Assembly (NCBI RefSeq): GCF_900141785.1
Contig: NZ_FQYP01000001.1
Span: 372,001 to 436,000 of the forward strand
DNA from: Aquimarina spongiae
Lineage (GTDB): Bacteria > Bacteroidota > Bacteroidia > Flavobacteriales > Flavobacteriaceae
Length of the DNA stretch: 64,000 nucleotides
Reading direction: 5' to 3'
Part shown: piece after piece, positions 16,564 through 26,206 of the stretch
Layout: every line of letters starts with the position of its first letter
Numbering within the stretch: the first letter of the stretch is position 1
Notes under the pieces: generated by a model
Told to the model about the DNA's origin: nothing
Seen by the model: only the letters and a program-made list of their open reading frames with translations
Database searches by the model: none
Program-made: the position numbers and the translations under genes

Positions 16564-19188
16564 CTAGAAGTTGAAATCTAGTCTTGCATAATAATATGCA
16601 CCACCAAATCCCATTTGTACTGCATCCCAATATCCACCTGCTTCGGTTTCTCCATCATTTTGTTGGTCTGGATATTCATTAAAAATATTATTTCCTCCCA
16701 AAGTGAGTTTAAGGTTATCGCTTAATTGATACCCTGCATTAAGATCTGCAGTTATTTTTGCGCCATACACATCTTCGGTATCTGCAAAATCAATCAATAC
16801 AATTTCGCTAAAATGGGTCAGTCCTAATCCAGCATTGAATTTATCCTTACTGTAGTTTGCATTAAAAGCAAATTTACTATCAGGTGCAGAAGCTAGAAGA
16901 AATGCCTTTTCACGTTCTCCAAAGAATATACTTTCGTCCAAATTTCCATTTTTAACTTCTTCGATAGTCATATTATTGATATTTCCAGCTAGAGTAGCTG
17001 AAATATTACCAAAATCAAAATTACCTTTCCAGGATAGGATAATATCAAGTCCCACAGTTTCGGTATCCACTCCATTTGCAAAAAATTGTGCTTCATTTAC
17101 GTTTGGAATTTGAGGAGCGGCAAAAGTACCAGTTAGTACTATTCTATCTTTTACATTGATGTAGTATCCATCTACGGTAGCCGTAAACCCACCAAAGCTA
17201 GCTGTAGCTCCCACTGCAGCATTTATCGCTGTTTCTTCTTCAAGGGATTCGATACCAAAAGAAGCGGTTACAGGGCTGTTATTTGGTGATAAAAGTGTTT
17301 CTGTTGCCACACCCCCTTGAAAATCTGTAAATCGTAAGTTGTAATATATCTGAGCTAAAGAAGGTGCTCTAAAACCAGTACTCACAGATCCACGAACGTT
17401 AATGTTGTCTGATGCTTTCACTCTAAAGGCCAACTTTCCATTTATGGTGCTTCCAAAATCACTATAGTTCTCGAATCGTGCTGCAGCACCCAATAAGAAG
17501 CTATCGGTTATATCCAATTCTGCATCTGTGTATAAAGAGAAGTTGGATCTGGATCGATCAACTTCGTTGGCTGGGCTATATCCCGGGAAACCTTGTGACC
17601 CTCCTGGCCGAAGTTCTCCAGAATCAGGGTCGGTAGGTTGGGTTTGATTAGCAGGATCAATAATGGGTAATCCATTTACATCATACGTAGCATATGATCC
17701 TTCTTCACCAGCAAAAATGATAAAGTTTTCGGTTCTATATTCGGATCCAAAGGCTATGTTTAATCCTTTCATAATGTTTGGATAATACTTGGAGAGATCA
17801 AGACTTGTGGTATTCTGACTTAAGCTGTGTCCACCAGCATCAAAGTCAGTAGGAGAGGACTCTTGCAAAGAAGCATTTAACGTACCTTGTATGAAATAAT
17901 GAAAATTGTTTTTACCCCATGTGTTATTTACGTCAATTTTCCAACCGTTTTCCGTCTCCGTACGTACTCCAACGGATACTGAGTTGTCAATGATATTGGA
18001 GGTGATTCTTGGTGTAAAACCATTAGGGAATATTGCGGTTACCACTCTTTCTCCACCATTACGAGTAAAAGCAAAAGCATCGGTATCTCTGTAGTTTCTT
18101 CCTCCAAAGGCGTAAGCTTCTGTTTTTTTGGAAATAGGTACAGCCGCGTTTACGAAGAAATTAAACCCATCGATAGCCGCTTCACCAAAACCTCTCCTGA
18201 AATCAAATCCGGGACGAAGTGTCTTATTTTTGCTCAAGAACTCTGTGGTAAAGTTGGCATAACCCCCATCGCCGATTTCTACTCCATAATTGGCAGTTAC
18301 CTTTACGGATCCACCGTCAAAATCTTGGTCATCACCAATACGATTTCCATCATTATCGGTATCTAATCGATTTCCATCCGTATTGGGAGTACCGTCGGGA
18401 AAATCTCCCTTGGCATTGGTATTGTAAGCTCCATAGCTTACACTTCCAGAGATGGTATTTACATCGTTTTTAAGTACAATATTGATAACTCCAGCGATGG
18501 CATCAGAACCGTATTGCGCGGCAGCACCGTCTCGTAATACTTCGATTCTTTTGATAGCAGTGGCGGGAATTGCATTAAGGTCGGTTCCCGAATTTCCTCT
18601 TCCTCGTGTCCCAAAAATGTTAATTAAAGACGAAGAATGCCTTCTTTTTCCATTAATTAAAACCAAAGTCTGATCAGGTCCTAATCCACGAAGAGAGGCA
18701 GGATCAATATGATCTGCTCCATCAGATCCAGATTGTTTGTTGGCATTAAACGAAGGTGCTGTATATTGAAGCAGTTCATTGATTTCAATTTTACCACTTT
18801 TGGTAATAATCTCTTGCATATCAATAATGTCAATAGCTACAGGAGTATCGGTTGCTGTTCTTTTTGGACTTCTGGATCCAACCACAATAATGGTACTTAA
18901 GGCTTCTCCTTCTTGTAGAACAACATCTATAATTTCTTGATTTCCAACTTCTACCTCTTTAGTTTCATAGCCAATAAAGCTGAAAACTAATACGGCTCCT
19001 TCGTCAACAGCTATGGTATATTTACCTTGCTCATCGGTTGTGGTCCCTTTTTCTGAGCCTTTTTCTAGAATGTTAACATAGGGAATAGGAAGTCCAGAGG
19101 GGTCAGTTACCGTACCTGATACGATTTGTTGACCATAACTTAGGTACGTAGTGAATACCCCCAATAAAATGAGTGTGAATTTTTTCAT
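16564..19188 (-). CDS. TonB-dependent outer-membrane receptor
   Basis: An 874-residue receptor. The start is set at the Met of MKKFTLILLG (19188): the frame is open 10 residues further, but the signal peptide (1-20, ending LSYGQ) begins here. Residues about 22-110 are a carboxypeptidase-D regulatory-like beta-sandwich (VSGTVTDPSGLPIPYVNI). The plug follows (LNAIPATAIKRIEVLRDGAAAQYGSDAIAGVINIV), then a 22-strand barrel ending in ARLDFNF with a C-terminal Phe. No SusD partner or TonB-ExbBD is adjacent, so the ligand is unknown; iron chelates or vitamins are possible. A strong hairpin follows the gene. Confidence 0.95.
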   Translation of the reverse strand: MKKFTLILLGVFTTYLSYGQQIVSGTVTDPSGLPIPYVNILEKGSEKGTTTDEQGKYTIAVDEGAVLVFSFIGYETKEVEVGNQEIIDVVLQEGEALSTIIVVGSRSPKRTATDTPVAIDIIDMQEIITKSGKIEINELLQYTAPSFNANKQSGSDGADHIDPASLRGLGPDQTLVLINGKRRHSSSLINIFGTRGRGNSGTDLNAIPATAIKRIEVLRDGAAAQYGSDAIAGVINIVLKNDVNTISGSVSYGAYNTNAKGDFPDGTPNTDGNRLDTDNDGNRIGDDQDFDGGSVKVTANYGVEIGDGGYANFTTEFLSKNKTLRPGFDFRRGFGEAAIDGFNFFVNAAVPISKKTEAYAFGGRNYRDTDAFAFTRNGGERVVTAIFPNGFTPRITSNIIDNSVSVGVRTETENGWKIDVNNTWGKNNFHYFIQGTLNASLQESSPTDFDAGGHSLSQNTTSLDLSKYYPNIMKGLNIAFGSEYRTENFIIFAGEEGSYATYDVNGLPIIDPANQTQPTDPDSGELRPGGSQGFPGYSPANEVDRSRSNFSLYTDAELDITDSFLLGAAARFENYSDFGSTINGKLAFRVKASDNINVRGSVSTGFRAPSLAQIYYNLRFTDFQGGVATETLLSPNNSPVTASFGIESLEEETAINAAVGATASFGGFTATVDGYYINVKDRIVLTGTFAAPQIPNVNEAQFFANGVDTETVGLDIILSWKGNFDFGNISATLAGNINNMTIEEVKNGNLDESIFFGEREKAFLLASAPDSKFAFNANYSKDKFNAGLGLTHFSEIVLIDFADTEDVYGAKITADLNAGYQLSDNLKLTLGGNNIFNEYPDQQNDGETEAGGYWDAVQMGFGGAYYYARLDFNF

Positions 19189-19278
19189 AAAGTAATGTTT
19201 ATTTAAGTTGATTGTCACCTTAAATATATCTAAAATATTTTACTTCGATTACTTTAAAAAAGGAGCAGACATAAAAAA

Positions 19279-19298
19279 GGCCGGAAGTAATTCCGGCC
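19279..19298 (-). terminator. Intrinsic terminator after the secreted 171-residue gene
   Basis: GGCCGGAA / TTCCGGCC, eight perfect pairs with a four-base loop. On minus it is directly followed by TTTTTTATG. It ends the transcript of the gene at 19323-19838 before the receptor promoter. Confidence 0.88.
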
Positions 19299-19322
19299 AA
19301 CTTAATCTATTGTACTTTTATG

Positions 19323-19838
19323 TTATTTTAACTTATAAATAGTGGTAATTACTTCATCCGTATTACTATCATAAGATTCTAAAATAAGATTTTTGTCATT
19401 ATCAAAATGCCCGACAGTATTATCTTTTCCTCCGGCGTTTATGATATAATATCCATTACTAAGCGGTCTCGCTTTGCATACTTGATTACCAGTTTTGTTC
19501 AAAAGAGTAATAACAAAACCTTTTCCATCGGTTACTTTAGTATACGCATCCATATCCGAAGAAGATTCTGATTTTTGAACTTGAACTTCTTGATCTGAAT
19601 AGATTGCAGATTGATTGGTTTTGTCTTCATCACCAGGGTTTAATTCGATTTTACTTTTTTTGGTAATGACTTCTTGTTTTGTAATCACTTTCTCCTCGCC
19701 GTTAGCTCCCTTGATTCTAATAATTTTGGTAACTGTTTCTTCCGAAGAGTTTTCTTTCGGTTTTTCTGTAGTTTGAGAAAAACCGACGCTTGTAAATCCT
19801 AAAAGGATGACTGAGGTTAAAATTTTAAAAGTATTCAT
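19323..19838 (-). CDS. Secreted protein of unknown function
   Basis: A 171-residue protein when started at MNTFKIL (19838). The open frame reaches 19 residues further, but the signal peptide (1-21, ending VGFSQ) begins at this Met. The mature N-terminal part is lysine/glutamate-rich (TEKPKENSSEETVTKI) and polar. The C-terminal half has short beta strands: GFVITLLNKTGNQVCKARPL, GYYIINAGGKDN and TVGHFDNDKNLILESYD. I do not recognise a family. It is divergent from ychF and ends in a strong terminator, so it is its own transcription unit. Confidence 0.75.
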   Translation of the reverse strand: MNTFKILTSVILLGFTSVGFSQTTEKPKENSSEETVTKIIRIKGANGEEKVITKQEVITKKSKIELNPGDEDKTNQSAIYSDQEVQVQKSESSSDMDAYTKVTDGKGFVITLLNKTGNQVCKARPLSNGYYIINAGGKDNTVGHFDNDKNLILESYDSNTDEVITTIYKLK

Positions 19839-19950
19839 TTGTTTATAATTGGGATTCAAAATTAAAAAAAATGCTAAAAACAATAAAATATGCACTTTGA
19901 TTACGATAATAAGAAGTGTAAATAGCGATTTGCTAATCTAATTCTACATA

Positions 19951-19983
19951 TTTGTTTCCTAACTAGGAATAATAGTATCTTTG
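19951..19983 (+). promoter_or_regulatory. Bacteroidota-type promoter of ychF
   Basis: -7 box TATCTTTG at 19976-19983 and -33 TTTG at 19951-19954, 21 bp apart, match the flavobacterial TTG-N17-23-TAnnTTTG pattern. The expected start near 19990 leaves about 50 bp of leader before the ychF ATG. Confidence 0.65.
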
Positions 19984-20042
19984 CACTCTCAAAAACGAGA
20001 TAATACATAAGAAATCTCTGTTCAAAATAACGCAATAGAATT

Positions 20043-21137
20043 ATGAAAGCAGGTATCGTAGGATTACCAAATGTTGGAAAATCAACTTTATTTAACTGTT
20101 TATCCAATGCCAAAGCGCAAAGTGCAAACTTTCCGTTTTGTACTATAGAACCCAATATCGGAGTGGTCAATGTTCCCGATCCCAGATTAGAGAAATTAGA
20201 AGAATTAGTAAATCCAGAAAAGGTGATACCGGCAACAGTAGAGATTGTTGATATTGCTGGTCTGGTTAAAGGAGCAAGTAAAGGAGAAGGATTAGGAAAC
20301 CAGTTTTTGGGGAATATTAGAGAAACCGATGCGATCATTCATGTGCTTAGATGTTTTGATAATGATAATGTAGTACACGTTGATGGTTCTGTAGATCCTA
20401 TACGTGATAAGGAAACTATTGATATAGAATTGCAGTTAAAGGACCTTGAAAGTATAGATAAAAAACTGGATAAGGTAAAGAGAGCTGCAAAGACAGGAAA
20501 TAAAGAAGCGCAGAAAGAAGAATCTATTTTACTGCAATTGAAAGAAGGTCTTGAGGCCGGAACTTCAGTGAGAGCAATAGCTATTTCTGAAGATGATCGT
20601 GAAACTTATGTGAAACCATTACAGTTGATTACAGATAAACCAGTATTGTATGTTTGTAATGTGGATGAAGGATCTGCAGTAAATGGAAATCATTATGTAG
20701 ACAAAGTGAAAGAAACTGTTGCTTCAGAGAATGCAGAGGTGATCGTTCTTGCTGTAGGTACCGAAGCAGATATCACAGAATTAGAAGATTATGAAGAACG
20801 CCAACTATTTTTACAGGATATGGGACTAGAGGAGCCTGGTGCTTCTGTACTTATTCGTGCAGCTTATAAATTATTAAATCAGCAAACCTATTTTACTGCA
20901 GGTCAGAAAGAGGTACGAGCATGGACAGTAACTGTTGGAGCCACTGCACCACAAGCTGCAGGAGTAATTCACACCGATTTCGAAAAAGGGTTTATCCGTG
21001 CAGAGGTAATCAAATACGATGATTTCGTACACTATGGCAGTGAATCCAAAGCCAGAGAGGCAGGTAAACTAGGAGTTGAAGGAAAGGCATATGTGGTAAA
21101 TGATGGAGACGTAATGCATTTTCTGTTTAATGTTTAA
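20043..21137 (+). CDS. ychF: Redox-regulated ATPase YchF (Obg-like P-loop ATPase)
   Basis: A 364-residue TRAFAC-class P-loop protein, the usual family length. G1 is GLPNVGKST (residues 6-14), G3 is DIAGLVKGAS, and the G4 position reads NVDE, not NKxD. This change is the known reason YchF prefers ATP over GTP. A coiled-coil insertion lies at about 130-170. The C-terminal TGS domain carries the conserved RAWTV and FEKGFIRAEV motifs. YchF binds ribosomes and affects oxidative-stress responses. It has a recognisable promoter and a strong terminator and is monocistronic. Confidence 0.97.
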   Translation: MKAGIVGLPNVGKSTLFNCLSNAKAQSANFPFCTIEPNIGVVNVPDPRLEKLEELVNPEKVIPATVEIVDIAGLVKGASKGEGLGNQFLGNIRETDAIIHVLRCFDNDNVVHVDGSVDPIRDKETIDIELQLKDLESIDKKLDKVKRAAKTGNKEAQKEESILLQLKEGLEAGTSVRAIAISEDDRETYVKPLQLITDKPVLYVCNVDEGSAVNGNHYVDKVKETVASENAEVIVLAVGTEADITELEDYEERQLFLQDMGLEEPGASVLIRAAYKLLNQQTYFTAGQKEVRAWTVTVGATAPQAAGVIHTDFEKGFIRAEVIKYDDFVHYGSESKAREAGKLGVEGKAYVVNDGDVMHFLFNV

Positions 21138-21162
21138 TGAAATTATATTTATATAGAAAAAG

Positions 21163-21192
21163 GCCTTCTGAAGAGCATCAGAAGGCTTTTTT
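21163..21192 (+). terminator. Intrinsic terminator of ychF
   Basis: GCCTTCTGA / TCAGAAGGC, nine perfect pairs with a six-base loop, followed by TTTTTT and preceded by AAAA. It stands 26 bp after the ychF stop. Confidence 0.9.
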
Positions 21193-21444
21193 AATTGCTG
21201 TTATGAGTGTGATTATTATACTTTATAGGTAATCTGGTATCTTTTGTAACTATAAAATTTCCTACCATAAAAAGGATAAACATTCTTTAAAAAAGAGATG
21301 AAATCGACACTTTATTAATGGGGGTTTACGGTTTTTTTACTAAATTAACGTATTGATAAGCAGGTTTTTGCTTATAAGGGGACTCTTTAACGTAAACAAA
21401 ATATTCATTGTATAAATTGCTCGTGCATTAATAATTAGTGAGCC
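21193..21444. other. Gap between the ychF terminator and the hybrid kinase
   Basis: About 250 AT-rich bases without a convincing open frame. It must hold the promoter of the kinase gene, but I find no clean TAnnTTTG box at a suitable distance from the TTG start. No repeat or stem is notable. Confidence 0.5.
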
Positions 21445-23628
21445 TTGAGAACGTATGTGCTAATATTTTCTGTGGTAGCTCTTAGCTATCTGTCTTACGG
21501 TCAAAACACCATGACCGAAACCCATAATGATAGCCTACAGTCATTAATTGATCAGTCTAGCGATTTGAGTTATGAGTACAAGATCAAAGAATCATTGGAT
21601 TATGCAATTAAAGCTGTAAACTATGCTCATGAGCTAAATAATAACTACTACAAAGGGCAGGCATATTATCTGATGGCTTATAATTATGAAGTTTTGGTTG
21701 ACTTCAAAAATGCTGAAACCTGTTACCGAAAATCATTACACTTTGGAGAGATTTCAAAAGATACATTGTTGATTTTACGCAGTAATAATGGTTTGGGAAA
21801 TGTCTATTCTGATGGGTATAAAGACCTGAAAACTTCTTTGATTTTTTATGACAAAGCCAAAGAGTTGGGTAAAAATCTTGAAGACTCTTACGAATACATG
21901 ACCCCAGTAATAAATTTAGCATGGACCTATATTGATATCGAACAATTTGAAGAAGCATTGCCTTTTATAGAAGAGGCACATCAATTGGTAGTAGAACATA
22001 GAGAATTACAAGGGTATTGTGAGGTGTTTTATCTGAAAGGTAAATATGCGATGTATAAAGGGAATTTTGTAGAAGCTGGTGACTTTTTTGAGGAAGCTAT
22101 CGATATTGCAGAAAAACACGATATGATTCTTGAATTGTCTTATTTATATGAAGGGAGGGCTGAGCTAAATGAGAAAAGAGGTAATATCAATGAAGCCTAT
22201 CAGGATATTAAGAAATATCAGGAGTTTACAAATAAACTATATGACAAAGAGAAATTAAAACAAATAGAGATTGCTAGAGTAAGTTTTAGTGTTGATGAAT
22301 ATAAAAGAGAATTGGAAATTGCTAATAAAGAAAAGGATTATCAAGCAAGTATTGCGAAGAATAATAAGACGATAACTTTTATTTCGATAGCAGGATTGAT
22401 TTTTGTGTTGGGAACTGCATTTTTCTTCTACATGGGGTATCGTTCTAAGAAAAAACTGAATAATGTATTAAGAGAGAAAAATACACAGCTAGAAGTAGCA
22501 AAAACTGAAGCCGAGAAATTAACTACAGTAAAATCACAGTTTATCTCCACGGTAAGTCATGAATTAAGAACTCCGTTGTATGGTGTAGTGGGTATAACCT
22601 CTTTGTTATTAGAGGAAAAAGATATGCCTGAAAAGCATAAAAAACTACTTAATTCCTTAAAGTTTTCTGGGGATTATCTACTTGATTTGATCAATAAGGT
22701 ATTGAAGATTGGTAAAATTGAATCCAACAAAGAAAAACTAACCAAAACCCCAACTGACTTAGCGCAATTGTCTCAAAATTTATTGCATTCTTTTGAATAT
22801 CAAGCTAAAAATAAAAATAATAAACTGGTATTAGATATTCAGAAAGAAGTGCCTAAAATAGTAAGCGTTGATTCCCTTAAGTTGTCAGAAGTATTAATTA
22901 ATTTAATAGGGAATTCAACAAAATTTACAGAAAATGGAACGATTTGGTTGAGAATTAAAATCGTATCTATAGATAAGGATCAAATTAAAATAAGGTACGA
23001 AGTAGAAGACAATGGGTTGGGAATTCCCAAGGATAAGCAAGAGTTTGTTTTTGAAAAGTTTTCTCAGTTAGGGAGAGAAGTTAATAAATCTGAAGGTACT
23101 GGTCTAGGACTTTCTATAGTAAAGAACCTACTTGAAATGATGGATAGCCAAATTCATCTCGATAGTAAAGAGGGGAGAGGAACCCGGTTTTATTTTGATT
23201 TAGATGTTGAGATTGTCGATGAAAAACAAGCAGAGAAACTCGATCTTAATGGTGAAGATACTGCACAAACGTTTAAGAAGATTCTTGTAGCAGAGGATAA
23301 CAAAATCAATCAAATAGTAACCAAAAACCTATTGGATATTATAGGATATAGTTGCACCATTGTGGAGAACGGCTTCAATGCCTTGCAAATGGTCAAAAAA
23401 GAAGACTTTGATCTTATTTTGATGGATCTAAATATGCCTTATCTCGACGGGATGGAAGCCACCAAACGGATACGTGAATTTAATACACAAACGCCTATCA
23501 TAGCACTAACAGCTTCAGAATTAAGTGAAGTGAAGTCAGAATGTTTGGAGGCCGGGATGAACGATATTATCAATAAACCACTAAATAAAGACGATCTCAA
23601 AGATATTATCGCAAAGAATTTGATGTAG
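21445..23628 (+). CDS. Hybrid sensor histidine kinase with TPR sensor and receiver domain
   Basis: A 727-residue protein starting with TTG. The signal peptide (1-20, ending LSYGQ) exists only from this start; the first in-frame ATG lies after it. Periplasmic TPR-like helices fill about 30-270. One membrane segment is at about 308-328, and a coiled coil follows. HisKA has the phosphorylated His372 in VSHELRTPLYG. The HATPase part has NSTKFTENG (N box) and DNGLGIP and GTGLGLSIVK (G boxes). The receiver domain has EDNKINQ and phospho-acceptor Asp661 in LMDLNMPYLDGMEA, and Lys in INKPL. With no output domain on the chain, a phosphotransfer partner elsewhere is expected. Confidence 0.93.
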   Translation: MRTYVLIFSVVALSYLSYGQNTMTETHNDSLQSLIDQSSDLSYEYKIKESLDYAIKAVNYAHELNNNYYKGQAYYLMAYNYEVLVDFKNAETCYRKSLHFGEISKDTLLILRSNNGLGNVYSDGYKDLKTSLIFYDKAKELGKNLEDSYEYMTPVINLAWTYIDIEQFEEALPFIEEAHQLVVEHRELQGYCEVFYLKGKYAMYKGNFVEAGDFFEEAIDIAEKHDMILELSYLYEGRAELNEKRGNINEAYQDIKKYQEFTNKLYDKEKLKQIEIARVSFSVDEYKRELEIANKEKDYQASIAKNNKTITFISIAGLIFVLGTAFFFYMGYRSKKKLNNVLREKNTQLEVAKTEAEKLTTVKSQFISTVSHELRTPLYGVVGITSLLLEEKDMPEKHKKLLNSLKFSGDYLLDLINKVLKIGKIESNKEKLTKTPTDLAQLSQNLLHSFEYQAKNKNNKLVLDIQKEVPKIVSVDSLKLSEVLINLIGNSTKFTENGTIWLRIKIVSIDKDQIKIRYEVEDNGLGIPKDKQEFVFEKFSQLGREVNKSEGTGLGLSIVKNLLEMMDSQIHLDSKEGRGTRFYFDLDVEIVDEKQAEKLDLNGEDTAQTFKKILVAEDNKINQIVTKNLLDIIGYSCTIVENGFNALQMVKKEDFDLILMDLNMPYLDGMEATKRIREFNTQTPIIALTASELSEVKSECLEAGMNDIINKPLNKDDLKDIIAKNLM

Positions 23629-23666
23629 TATTCGCAATAATATCTTTGAGGATCTAGTATTGTTTC

Positions 23667-26108
23667 TTAGTGAGTCCCTTCAGGTTGTTTATTTTTTTTA
23701 TTCTTAACATGTTTTTCTAACCATTGATCTTGTTCCCATAGCACGTGTAGAATAGATTCTTTTGCTCTATATCCATGACTTTCTTTGGGTAAAATCACTA
23801 GCCTTGTTGTTGCACCTAATCCTTTTAAAGCATTAAAATAGCGCTCACTTTGCATAGGATATGTTCCCGAATTATTGTCTGCTTCACCATGAATTAAAAG
23901 TAAAGGTGTTTTCATTTTATCGGCATGCATAAATGGGGACATGTTATAATATATTTCAGGAGCCTCCCAATAATTGCGTTCTTCACTTTGGAAACCAAAT
24001 GGAGTGAGTGTTCTGTTATATGCTCCGCTTCGTGCGATGCCTGCAGCAAAAAGGTTAGAATGAGAGAGTAGATTAGCGGTCATAAACGCACCATAGGAAT
24101 GCCCACCTACTGCAACTCTTTCTCGGTCGATATAACCTAGTTGATCAATGGCATCTATAGCTGCTTTTCCGTTAGCGACTAACTGATCTCTAAAGGAATC
24201 ATTCGGTTCTTTGTTATCTTCCCCTACAATAGGAAAAGAAGCATCATCAAGTACAGCATATCCTTTTGTAATCCAATATATCATAGATCCCCAAAAAGGA
24301 TAGGTAAACTCATTTGGATTTGAAGTAGATTGAGAAGCACTATTTTTATCTTTATACTCAACCGGATATGCCCACAAAATCATTGGTAACTTTTCTTTCT
24401 TCTCTTTATCATAACCTGGTGGAAGATATAAAGTTCCTGAAAGCTCAAGACCATCGTTTCTTTTATATTTAATCAATTCCTTCGATACATTTTGTAATCC
24501 TTTAAATGGATTTTCGAAAGAAGTAATTTGATCTACAGTGTTCTTTTTTATGTTTCTTACATAGTAGTTAGGATATTCGTTTGGAGATTCAATGCGGACA
24601 AGAAATTTACCTTTTTCAAGATCTATGGCGCTGTATATATTTTCAACTTTATCAGTGTATTCTGATTGATAAACCCTAGTTGTTTTGTTTGTTTTTAATT
24701 CTAAGTTATCAATAAAAGGGAATTGACCATCTTTGGTAAAACCATCTCCGATTAGGTGCATCTGATCATTCTTAATGTCAATTACAGAAAGTCCATAGTC
24801 ATTAATGGTTCTTATAGGGTCCCCAGGATCACTGTACCGGTCTTGGTAATTTCGATCAGAAATAATTTTTGATTCAGATTTTGGTTTTGAGGGATTGAAA
24901 ACATACGTCTTGGTGTTTCTGGTATTCCACCAATAATCGTATGCAATCGCATACTCACTATTATTAGTCCAATTGATTTGCCAAACTCTGTTTTTGGTTT
25001 TTAGAATAGATTGAGGAGCTTCGTTAAAGGGAGCTTTTAACTGGAATACTTCATCTCTAAAATCTACTTTAACTTCTGGATCTCCTTTGTCTAATGCTTC
25101 AAACCAATACAATACAGCAGGTTTATCCACTCTCCATGAAATATTTCTTTTACCGGTTCTTGTAGACATAAAGCCTTTTGGTAGAACTTCAGTAAGAGGA
25201 ACTTGGTTAATCGTTTTTATAACTTTTCCGCTATTATCATAAATTTTAGTTTCTTGAGGGAAACGGCGATAAGGTACCAAATAAGAAAAAGGCTTCTTGA
25301 TTTCGGTTACAATAACATATGCTCCATTTGGTGAAAAAGAAAAAGAACTGTACATAGCAGAAGAAGCCCAGTTTTCAATGGTTCCATCTAACGGGACTTT
25401 TTTAATCTCTGAAAGGGATAGCTGCTCAAAGTTATATTCGTCGTTAGGATTCTTTAACAAATCCTGATACGTTCTGTTTTGTGCTTTTGTACCTTCACTA
25501 ATCGTAATGGTAGGTCCCGTAGGAATAGCTTCTTCCTTATTTACAAGGGACTTTCTGTTATTAGGGATAAACTTTACTAATATAGATGAACTGTCCATAA
25601 ACCACTTAAAAGGAGCACCCATATTTGAGTTTACCTTGGCATCTGTAATTTTCTTTGCCTCATTTTTTGCGACATCAAGAACCCATAATTCAACGCCGGT
25701 TTCTACAGTATTGGTGAAAGCTATTTTCTTTTGATCTGGTGACCATCTAGCATTAGTAATTCTCATATTTGAAGACAAACCAAGAACCTGTTTAGCATCT
25801 TTATCTTTTGGAGTCTTAATTTTAATATTATTGAAGTAATTGGCACGGCTAGAAATATTGGTTTTAGGGTTAATCCTTAAACCTGCTAGTCTCATTTCTT
25901 TTTCCGAAAGTTCTGCAATAGATTTATACGGATTACGATAGAAGAAAATTAAATTGTCGGCATTTTTATCCGCTCTAACAAAAGGAGCTAGTTGGACATC
26001 AACTAAATCCAGGATCTCATTTGAAGGCTTTTGATAGCCTAAATTTTCTTGGGCATAAACAGTAGATGACACTACTAATAATGCTAGGAAGAGCTTAATG
26101 TATTTCAT
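23667..26108 (-). CDS. S9 family prolyl-oligopeptidase-type peptidase, exported
   Basis: An 813-residue protein with a signal peptide (1-20, ending VYAQ). The N-terminal two thirds form a beta-propeller-like region (WSPDQKKIAFTNT, WMDSSSILVKF). The C-terminal catalytic domain begins near GLELSGTLYLPPGYD; the nucleophile is in GGHSYGAFM, the Asp in IHGEADNNSG and the His in KESHGYRA. It resembles the flavobacterial glutamyl/acylaminoacyl-type S9C group. It cuts short peptides in the periplasm or outside. Convergent to the kinase gene, with 38 bp between the stops. Confidence 0.93.
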   Translation of the reverse strand: MKYIKLFLALLVVSSTVYAQENLGYQKPSNEILDLVDVQLAPFVRADKNADNLIFFYRNPYKSIAELSEKEMRLAGLRINPKTNISSRANYFNNIKIKTPKDKDAKQVLGLSSNMRITNARWSPDQKKIAFTNTVETGVELWVLDVAKNEAKKITDAKVNSNMGAPFKWFMDSSSILVKFIPNNRKSLVNKEEAIPTGPTITISEGTKAQNRTYQDLLKNPNDEYNFEQLSLSEIKKVPLDGTIENWASSAMYSSFSFSPNGAYVIVTEIKKPFSYLVPYRRFPQETKIYDNSGKVIKTINQVPLTEVLPKGFMSTRTGKRNISWRVDKPAVLYWFEALDKGDPEVKVDFRDEVFQLKAPFNEAPQSILKTKNRVWQINWTNNSEYAIAYDYWWNTRNTKTYVFNPSKPKSESKIISDRNYQDRYSDPGDPIRTINDYGLSVIDIKNDQMHLIGDGFTKDGQFPFIDNLELKTNKTTRVYQSEYTDKVENIYSAIDLEKGKFLVRIESPNEYPNYYVRNIKKNTVDQITSFENPFKGLQNVSKELIKYKRNDGLELSGTLYLPPGYDKEKKEKLPMILWAYPVEYKDKNSASQSTSNPNEFTYPFWGSMIYWITKGYAVLDDASFPIVGEDNKEPNDSFRDQLVANGKAAIDAIDQLGYIDRERVAVGGHSYGAFMTANLLSHSNLFAAGIARSGAYNRTLTPFGFQSEERNYWEAPEIYYNMSPFMHADKMKTPLLLIHGEADNNSGTYPMQSERYFNALKGLGATTRLVILPKESHGYRAKESILHVLWEQDQWLEKHVKNKKNKQPEGTH

Positions 26109-26206
26109 GGTTAAGAATATTGTGTGAAAATTTTTGATACAGCTTTATAGCTGTTACAAGATTCAAATAATTACGAATATTAACAAGTATAATAATCCAT
26201 TTAACA

